28,495 nucleotides of DNA from Gnetum montanum (lineage: Eukaryota; Streptophyta; Gnetopsida; Gnetales; Gnetaceae): positions 206,188 to 234,682 of the forward strand of contig MNCI01009664.1 of the NCBI GenBank assembly GCA_015680685.1, in the 5' to 3' direction. The position numbers and the translations under genes are program-made. The notes beneath the pieces were generated by a model. The model did not search any database, was not told the origin of the DNA, and worked only from the letters and a program-made list of their open reading frames with translations. Positions 21,545 through 28,495 of this stretch are shown piece by piece (position 1 is the first letter of the stretch; each line of letters starts with the position of its first letter).

Positions 21545-22008
21545 ATGTTAGCCCTCTTTGGAAAGCCAGTAAACATGATAAATCTCAATTCTGGGCAACA
21601 TGTGAATGTAGGGGAAAATGAACAAAACGAGGCGCTTGAAGATAGTATTTCCATTTTAGAAGAAGTCTTGGTATATGCGATTTTCAAGGGGGTCCCTATT
21701 GTGTTCTCTTTTTTATGCAACAAGTCCAAAACTTCAAGGCCAATTTAAATATGCTTTCCTCAAAGGGACAAGAAAGTTTTAAAAGTTGTAAAGCATTTAA
21801 AGCCTATCTAGAGGACTTAAATAGAAGTCTAAATGGTCTGTCCACTAAGCTACTTTTTCAAGAATGCACGACCCAACTAGCTCCTAGAGAAGACCCCGTT
21901 GTATCAAAAGGGCGAGCCCCAAAAGTAATAACCCCTTGGCCCTGCGAGGAAGCAACCAAAGCTATAATGGAACTTTTGCATCTTCCTGAAAAATTTCCTC
22001 CATGTTAG
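21545..22008 (+). pseudogene. Possible MULE/FAR1-like C-terminal fragment
   Basis: Two overlapping plus-strand frames (21545-21748 and 21715-22008) join by a shift near 21720. The second has a helical Leu/Lys-rich stretch (FKAYLEDLNRSLNGLSTKL) and then EDPVVSKGRAPKV, which loosely resembles the D-P-x-x-V-x-x-K-G-R-x-P-x-K tail of FAR1/FRS proteins and related Mutator transposases. No DDE core, SWIM zinc finger or terminal inverted repeats were found. The similarity is short; it may be an unrelated repeat. Confidence 0.25.
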
Positions 22009-25000
22009 CTAACAACCTTACCATACTCTACTTAAGAACCCCTAAATAACAAACAAAGTGTCACAATACTTATGCAACAATACTAGTACATGAGGCTAGC
22101 CCAAGTGTAGGCACTTTTTGCCATTCAATATTGTATACATTAACCCTACCCCTCCTACTAATCCAATATATCTACCTCACAAAAAAACACTAGCGTGCCC
22201 TCCTAAGCCAAGAATTGATCATGGTTGATCACCGCACTAGACTTTGTCTTCATAATAGGGGTCCCAACCCCTGGCTAGTCCCACCCAAACTTGAGAATCA
22301 AGCCCCCTCAAGAATTTCCCATCCATTCCACACCTTGTTTCTGAAATGGATCTTGTCAAATATTGAAATGTGAAAACCAAGAGGGGTGGTTTGGACATAT
22401 TCACCAATCACATGCCTTAGGAAGGCAAAGTGCAAGGGGGACTAATAAAACATGCACATTGACATGCAAGGAAACATGTGTGAGATCAATAATAGCTATG
22501 TGCCTAGGGGACATGATTCCTATGAAAATAACGTGTTTGGAAGGTTTTGTAGTCCAACACCACCTTGTATTATAATGCTTGATATTATAAATATAAATGG
22601 ATTTTAAAAACTTCTAATATCTATTAACATAAATTAATAATAATAATGTCACTGTTCAAGGAATGTCATTTTGTGAAATGAGGGCTCTATTTATGCATCT
22701 TCCCAATTAGGGTTGATGCATAAAATGGTAGTGGACTTGTCATTGGCTTAGCCATGAGCAATGCTAACACTCAACATTTAACAATGAGGATGACCCTCAA
22801 CCGCAAGCACAAGGACTCAAGAGCTCTTAATACTAAGCAAGGAAATAGCAAGCCTGGGAAAAGGATGAGGATGGATAGCAACGAAGGCTTAGAAGGGTAC
22901 ATCAAAATTTCTGCTCATAGCCTAAACAATCAATGAGTGCTTTATCATGCATGATAGCTTAAGCACCTTGGATAAGTCTACCTTAGCTTGTGGAAGTAGG
23001 ACCTAGTGAAAGAGGTAAATGGTTGCCAAGGCACACCCTATAGCTAGAGCTTAAGCAATCCAGCCCAATATCACTACTAATGACATTGACAACCTCATCA
23101 CATTCCTTGACAAAGAATCACTCCAACTTGAAATCAGTGATGTTAATCCATAATTGGTCAGTGTGGGTGATGCTCCATATGTTCACCATGGTGGTTGTGC
23201 CTTCAGGTACCACGTGCCTGTCCACCTACACATCCTCAATGGCATGGTACACCCACAAGAGCAACAACCTTAATAGGTGCTTGCAAAGTGCCTCATTCAC
23301 CAAAACCTGCAGGTACTCCATTTTGCAAGTGTCTTGATCCTCTTATGGGCATCATCAACCACTAGATCTATCTGAATATATAGCTTCACCTATACATCCA
23401 CATGCATCACCACTAGTGCCTTCACAATCTTTAAAGATCATTTCCTACACACACCCCCATCATTGAGCATCAAAGATGCCACTGACCCCAAAAGAACCGC
23501 ATTAACCTTGCCCAAGATGGAGATGGGGTAGAGTATCTTACCCAAGGAACTACAATCATGTTTGCATAAATTAGAGTCATGTTACACTTTGTGTTATTGT
23601 CCATGTTAGTGCTATTACACTACATGGAGAGAAGCACATCAATGATGTCAAATTTGGATTGGATAGAAGCACCTACAATGCAATGACAATTGATGATGCT
23701 TTAAATGAAGGGATTCATGCAATGCACCAACACATTCTAGTACCAATGAATGTCTTGAAAGTCAAACAAGTGTAGCAAGGGAAAGTTGCTTGACCAATTG
23801 AACACACCATGGGAAAGTGCCTAGAGACCACCTTCATGATGTTGACCAATGGTAGAGCTATGAGGTAGTCACACACACATACTACCTATGGTTTGCCATG
23901 GATTGGTCAATGGTTGCCAACACAACAAAAGTGCCTAGTGTGATTAACAAAAATATTCATACTAACATGTGATGTATTGGACAAAAGGGGGTGAAAGTGC
24001 CTTCCATATGTCATATATGTGAATGCATCCTTAACAACATTGAATTCGTTGTCTTCCATTGTTAATGAATAGCATAGGTCTAGAAGGAATTAAAGAGCCT
24101 ATAAAGGGTACAACATACCAACCTACATGTCAACTTCATTAATACTACAATAGTCTTGAAGATATGGAGAACTCATAATTACATCATTTTAAATGATGCA
24201 TTTCCTATCCCTTCAATTGCCACATGCTCTATCCACCAAGATTGGCTCAAGATCTACACAACCTTGCAACCTTGCCTATGTTTGAAACATATTGCCAAAG
24301 GTTCGTAGCCAATATCAAGCTTTGAGTGCTTATCACAAATGTTGGATCGCCCAACCTACTACTAATACTCCACTGTAAGGCAAATATCACTCAATTTTTC
24401 AGGCATTGGCATGGATTGAAGACATCCTTTAAGGAACATGTAATCCCATTTGTAAAGATGTTGTCATAACTTACTAGGCTTAGGCCAAATGGGGAGATCC
24501 TTAACATCAATAGCAAGGGCTAGGGGATGCAACAAGGTCTTGCCACACAAGATAAATCAAAGTACCAACATTCTTGGATGTGTTTGACATAAACAAAATA
24601 CTAAGGTTGGGCTTATGCCAATTCCGACAGCTAGGCCTAACTAAAAAAGCTTCTCTATGTGAAATTGGATTGACCTACAAGCACATATTTACAACCTGCA
24701 CCACAACAAAAATCTGGGTATTGACAACAATGCCTCCTAATCAAAGAGGTATATGTTATCCTATAGAAAGACTGTCTATAGGCAAATTGTGCAGCAAAAT
24801 GATCAATATTTCAAGAAGTGCCCCAATTATGATTTTTAACTTTCGTTACTTGTCCCCAGGGGTTACCTTCCCTTGAGAGAGATGAATGTCTCTTTTATTT
24901 ACTTTCTCTTTATATGGCTTCATGGATGTCTCTTGTTTATAGTGTACTGATGTATCAACAAGGGAAAGAATCCACCATTCCACTAGAAGGGAAGATATCC

Positions 25001-25039
25001 CCATGCTATTCATGCACCTGTTGTCCTTTTTGTAAAATC
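22009..25039. other. Intronic DNA, decayed, no recognised gene
   Basis: It contains several short plus-strand frames (22363-22575, 23080-23337, 24574-24876 and an open stretch at about 23597-23765 reading VIVHVSAITLHGEKHIN). None shows a family motif. Composition between about 22900 and 24500 is slightly richer in GC than typical for the window, consistent with an old mobile element. Confidence 0.35.
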
Positions 25040-25970
25040 TGTACAGAATTGAAATGAAGGGAGATTACCGCAATTTCATAGTGAGAAGGAACAGCAAGTT
25101 TTGCACTCCTTCAATTTTGGCAGTGCATGATGAAGATATCACCTCAGCCCCAATGTACCTTTTCCTTGTGTTTGTGAGTATTTTGTATATGTTTGGATGT
25201 ATTTGAGCAAGTTTGATGAGTTCTGGGCATTCCAAGGTCAAGAGGACCCAATTTGGAGGTGTTTTGATGATGTAGGAGTTTTTGAGATAGTCTGTCCAGA
25301 CATCTCAAAAAGTCCAGATGTCTCAAGAAGTCCAGATCTCTTGATAGCCTATTTCAAGATGTCTTGCCTGCAAGTGCTCTCAGATTCTGTCCAGACAGCT
25401 CAGGCGTCTCAGCAGCAGCTAAAGGCAATTTTAGGGGCAAATGCCAACTGTTTGGCAATTCAAATGGACGCACCAAAGGCAGATAAAAAGACATCTTGAA
25501 AGACCAAAGAAGCTGAAGAGTCATCTTGGAAGAGGAAGAATCATGCCAAAGATTATAACTTAGTAGTAGGAGTCTCACTTGGAGACAAGAGAGTTAAGGG
25601 TAAGCTTGAAAGGCAAGAACGGAAAAGGCACTTACTAGGGAGAGAGAGTAGCCTAAGGGAAGGTGAAGAGTCTCCTATAAGTGTGTCTTATACTCTTCAG
25701 TGTTTCAGTCTTGTGAGTTCAAGTGGAGCCATAATTGAGTGAAGGTTTTGAGAGATCAGTAAGGGTATGTATCGCCTCTACATCCTTGGGAGAGTATGAG
25801 TTGAGCTTTGCTCCTCATTGTTGTTGTATTTCTCATTTGAGATTGATTAATTGAGGGAGAAGTTCTCCATTTCCTTTGTGTTCTTGTTTCTCCAAGACAA
25901 TTGAGCTTGGAAGGGTGTCGAATTGGGTCCTTTTAGGGTCTGTTTGGGGACAGATCCTTATCAGTGCATA
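25040..25970 (+). mobile_element. Possible solo LTR with U3 repeats
   Basis: A U3-like part carries an 18-bp triplicate repeat. It is followed by a TATA-like CCTATAAGTG at 25674-25683, a transcript-like leader, and a T/G-rich end finishing GGGTCTGTTTGGGGACAG then ATCCTTATCA near 25970. This is the order of parts in plant LTRs. No primer-binding site, polypurine tract or second LTR was found, and both boundaries are estimates. Confidence 0.35.
25294..25347. repeat. 18-bp direct repeat, three copies
   Basis: GTCCAGA begins at 25294, 25312 and 25330, each followed by a variant of CATCTCAAAAA / TGTCTCAAGAA / TCTCTTGATAG. A fourth GTCCAGACAGCTC is at 25389. Short repeats of this kind are common in the U3 enhancer part of LTRs. 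Confidence 0.8.
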
Positions 25971-26143
25971 CTTCATTTACCTTCATTTTTAACACAAATT
26001 CCTGAATTTGCTCTAAAGAAAAACAAACAAATCCCTTAAACTCCAAAATAGCAATATAATAATAATAACATTGAATGTATATTCCAACTGTCATGGGATT
26101 TACTTATGCCTAAATTATATTTAATTTTTCAAGAGAAACATAC

Positions 26144-26313
26144 CCCATACGTACAAATGAAAAATGGCTCCAAGTTCCTCAACATCTGTTTTATGTCTTA
26201 CAACAGTTCGATGTAGGGTGAATGCTATAGTGGTTGTCCAAAGAAATGAGGCAACATAGAAAAAATGAGTGCTGTAGCTTTGTGCAAAACAGAAGAATCC
26301 CTTTCCAGGGTCC
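26144..26313 (-). CDS. GCR1: GCR1 exon encoding TM3 and following cytoplasmic loop
   Basis: The exon is 170 bp: one base finishing a split codon, 56 codons, and one base beginning a Gly codon. The acceptor reads TTGACAG and the donor GTATGT. The peptide opens with DPGKGFFCFAQ, and the Cys at the extracellular face of TM3 is the usual partner for a disulfide with the second extracellular loop. It continues through the membrane segment ASFLWTTTIAFTLHRTVV and ends HLYVW, followed by the split Gly. From memory this is nearly identical to the Arabidopsis GCR1 segment, with only conservative changes. The reading frame remains open upstream of the acceptor into the intron, but similarity stops exactly at the splice site. 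The preceding exon (TM1-TM2) is not found between here and the right edge, so that intron is at least 2182 bp. Confidence 0.93.
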
Positions 26314-27467
26314 CTGTCAAAGACATTAAACAAAAATTGAAGAAAATTTAAACATAGCAAGTAATAGATTTGTTGGCTTTCCTGAAGAGCTTTAAACATG
26401 AAATAATAATTTTCATAATTGAATACTACTTCCCCTGAAACTTGAAATTATGCAGCATTTAAAGAAAAACTCTCCGGATAAACCTTTAACATATATAAAT
26501 GGAAGTTTTAAATAATTTGACCTGACTGTCCATGATGATACAAATTGGTGTTTCCACAATTTTCTCACATTTGACATGCTAATGAACCCTTCAGACAGTA
26601 GTGTTAACTGTGTCAAATGTAATAGATCATCTGTTTCAATTCATTAGATGCGTATCCTGAGCAAAACAATCAAGAACTGCTCTAGGAGAAAATAGGCAAA
26701 AGCCTTTTTAGATATCAGCTACCACAGAATAAAAATTCCGAAGACAGAGGACATGAAAGTTACAAATTAAATTTATGAAAGCAAATTAAAATAATCAAAT
26801 AAAAATCCCTAATTAAAACTAAACACTGAATTTAAGTTTATGATTTATTTTGCACCAGCTATATTTGTTTGTGGGAGCAAGAGTCGCATATCATGGCATG
26901 TTTCAACAAATGTTGGCCAGGAAAACAAAGCTAAGAATCAATTCCTTTAAATGTCAGAAATCAGAAGCACTCTCAACATTTTGTAATGAAAGGCTACAAG
27001 AAAGAAGCAAAACAGTCAAAAGAAAGCTCGATACATAGATAGTTATTTATTTGCAGCATTTTAACCAATGGAGATTTATAAATCCTATTATGATTTATAT
27101 GTGCTTCAGGGCTATTCAGATGCTTCCACCATTTCACTGCTGATACTTCTCTACAAGAATATTCTAGTTGCAAATCTTTCTAATCTCTCTTAGCAGGACA
27201 CTAATCAATAGTTCTGTTAATTGGTTTAATAAAACTTATTATGTTAGTGTACTTAATTATTTATCTGAGTATTAATTAAATCCTCAAGTTTATAACCAAA
27301 GAGATGAATTAATATATTGTAGTGTTATTTTATTAAGCCAATCATTGATAGTATCATTATTCCAGGCTTTTGTAATGATTTTATAATTTTTGACCAAGAG
27401 GCAAATTACCAGTTGGCTGGACTTTGTTATAGAAAATAAATAATTATCATCATAATGATAGGCCAAC
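26314..27467. other. GCR1 intron upstream of the TM3 exon
   Basis: AT-rich sequence. I read the minus strand for TM1-TM2 residues of GCR1 and found none. Frames at 26413-26616 (minus) and 26850-27038 (plus) have no recognised similarity. The intron continues into the LTR element at 27468. Confidence 0.5.
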
Positions 27468-27531
27468 TGATGAGTCGTCATTTGGGCGACCGTGATATCA
27501 CATACATGATATCGCAGCCTGTCTCCTCTTC

Positions 27532-27539
27532 TATAAATA
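27532..27539 (+). promoter_or_regulatory. TATA box of the 5' LTR
   Basis: TATAAATA in the LTR, 184 bp before AATAAAG. It would start the genomic RNA of the element, pointing rightwards and antisense to GCR1. Confidence 0.65.
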
Positions 27540-27715
27540 AGAGGTAGACAGATCAGTTATCATCATTAGGAAGTCAATTTAGAGTTAAGTTTGATTTTAG
27601 TTCTTGTGTTTCGTCTCAACCATTTTCCTCCCAGTGCATGTCCGCAGTGTGGTGAATGTAATTGTACGGCATCCTTTATTCGAGTGTGACGTACTTGGAC
27701 ATGCACATGACCGGC

Positions 27716-27722
27716 AATAAAG
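27716..27722 (+). promoter_or_regulatory. Polyadenylation-type AATAAAG signal in the LTR
   Basis: AATAAAG followed by ATCGAGATT is conserved with the other LTR (5732-5738), and fits the R region of the LTR. Confidence 0.5.
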
Positions 27723-28099
27723 ATCGAGATTACTTCATCATTGCAGCATTCACTTAGATTAATTATTTATTTACTTGTTATTTACTACTTTCCTAATTAA
27801 TCTCTCTCACCCTTAAACTCCTATTAAACGCGGAATGAGTACAACTTGATCACGAGCACTTAAGTGTGACTACTTGGTAACCCAGTAGCGTACCTAGGAT
27901 CTACGCTTGGTAATTCTAGTGGTAGTCGTGCACGAAGTCCAAGGTGTGTACGGATAATCAAGGAACAGATGCTCNGAACTGCGACCTAAGGTTAACTGTC
28001 TAGATGCCACAACTAGTCCGTCTGCGGAGCTCGACCGAATTGCACGTGTAACGCTCGTATTCGTATGGTTGAGTGTAGGGGTACCTCGCCACTCATCAT

Positions 28100-28117
28100 T
28101 GGCGCCGTTGCCGGGGA
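28100..28117 (+). promoter_or_regulatory. Primer-binding site complementary to tRNA-Asp
   Basis: TGGCGCCGTTGCCGGGGA is the perfect 18-base complement of the 3' end of plant tRNA-Asp including CCA (TCCCCGGCAACGGCGCCA). It is used to prime minus-strand synthesis in many plant Ty3/gypsy elements, notably Athila/TAT-like ones. It lies one base after the LTR. Confidence 0.92.
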
Positions 28118-28495
28118 CGGTGCTAGTTATCTAGATTAGTTATATCATACAAGGTCGTTGTACAAGAATTAACAATATATCTGTTAGGAAGAAATAATTA
28201 CGAAAAGTCACATACAAATTCACACACAATCTCATGACCATGCCTCTCCTACAAGACTATAATAATGTCATACCTAGTGAGGAAATTCATTGGAGAACCA
28301 ACGAATTAGATGACAATGAAAATTGGAGTACGCAATCCGAAGTGGGGGTTTCTTAGAAGCACAAAACGAAGGCAACATCGTCCCAACACACAAAAGCACA
28401 ACTTACCTAATAACGATGAACCCCTATTGGCCACTACAAGCCTAACGCAGATACAAGAGGCTGTTCGAATCTCCCGTAGGCATCGTAAAGAGAGC
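28118..28495 (+). mobile_element. Leader and start of gag of the Ty3/gypsy element
   Basis: After the primer-binding site there is an AT-rich leader of about 116 bp, then an ATG at 28234 that opens a 40-codon frame (MTMPLLQDYNN and on) ending at a TAG at 28354-28356. A different frame is open from just after that stop to the window edge, with a basic stretch (SRRHRKES at the edge). This suggests the gag N-terminus with a stop and frameshift, so this copy is probably defective. Alternatively the true start lies elsewhere. Lineage within Ty3/gypsy cannot be fixed without pol, which lies beyond the window. Confidence 0.55.

Larger units (their letters stand above)
6810..26313 (-). other. GCR1: GCR1 gene, internal portion: four exons and three introns
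   Basis: Four minus-strand segments, when spliced, reproduce the order of the plant GCR1 protein from the start of TM3 to the end of the third intracellular loop (about 142 residues of a protein that is about 326 residues in Arabidopsis). All junctions are GT-AG and phases agree: the first exon ends with one base of a Gly codon that the second completes, and the other junctions are phase 0. No stop or frameshift interrupts the exons, so the gene looks functional. Known of the family: GCR1 is a plasma-membrane seven-helix protein, similar to Dictyostelium cAMP receptors, reported to interact with the G-alpha subunit GPA1 and to affect ABA responses; whether it is a true GPCR is debated. N- and C-terminal exons are not in the window. 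Intron lengths of 9634, 8786 and 657 bp are far larger than in small plant genomes. Confidence 0.9.
27468..28098 (+). mobile_element. 5' LTR of a Ty3/gypsy retrotransposon
   Basis: The right end is firm: it finishes CCACTCATCA, and one base later the tRNA-Asp primer-binding site begins. It holds a TATA box at 27532, AATAAAG at 27716 and the blocks shared with the LTR ending at 6308, including the exact 18-mer at 28002-28019. The left end is placed at TGATGAGTCGTCA (27468) because LTRs begin with TG; this gives about 631 bp but is an estimate. One ambiguous base is at 27975. Confidence 0.82.

Noticed and set aside
26314-26399. Extension of the TM3 exon upstream as an open frame with an ATG
   Set aside because: The frame is open by chance; GCR1 similarity ends exactly at the TTGACAG acceptor, and the upstream residues are not like TM2.

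Overview
The window looks like nuclear DNA from a large-genome plant, most likely a gymnosperm or a similar lineage. It is AT-rich, has GT-AG introns of 9-10 kb, and contains plant Ty1/copia, Ty3/gypsy, RTE-type LINE and tRNA-derived SINE remnants. Species cannot be named from sequence alone.

The only host gene I can support is on the minus strand. It encodes GCR1, the plant seven-transmembrane protein related to Dictyostelium cAMP receptors. Four internal exons are recognisable and join in frame with GT-AG sites, in gene order: 26313-26144 (TM3 and the following loop), 16509-16412 (TM4 and second extracellular loop), 7625-7524 (TM5) and 6866-6810 (third intracellular loop). The introns between them are 9634, 8786 and 657 bp. 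The N-terminal exons (TM1-TM2) must lie beyond 28495 and the C-terminal exons (TM6-tail) before position 1, so the whole window is probably inside one gene.

Almost everything else is intronic, mostly decayed repeats. Region by region: 1-921 carries two separate tandem duplications (94-bp and 164-bp units). A GC-rich island at about 1640-3371 has a broken gag-like, coiled-coil reading frame and a terminal A-run. 3372-5480 is AT-rich and holds a 250-bp pyrimidine tract. About 5490-6308 is an isolated LTR. 6450-6700 holds two tRNA-like SINE heads. 7846-8470 is a dead copia pol fragment. 11945-12900 is a dead RTE LINE. 15330-15400 has a third SINE-like head. 21545-22008 is a weak candidate transposase-like fragment. 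About 25040-25970 is LTR-like with an 18-bp triplicate repeat. 27468-28495 is the 5' LTR, tRNA-Asp primer-binding site and gag start of a Ty3/gypsy element that runs off the right edge.

Every mobile element that I could orient reads on the plus strand, antisense to GCR1. The LTRs at about 5490-6308 and 27468-28098 belong to one family. I found no CRISPR, operon, novel defence system or other undescribed machinery. The most interesting points are the gene's intron architecture, the antisense bias, and the GC-rich A-tailed island.
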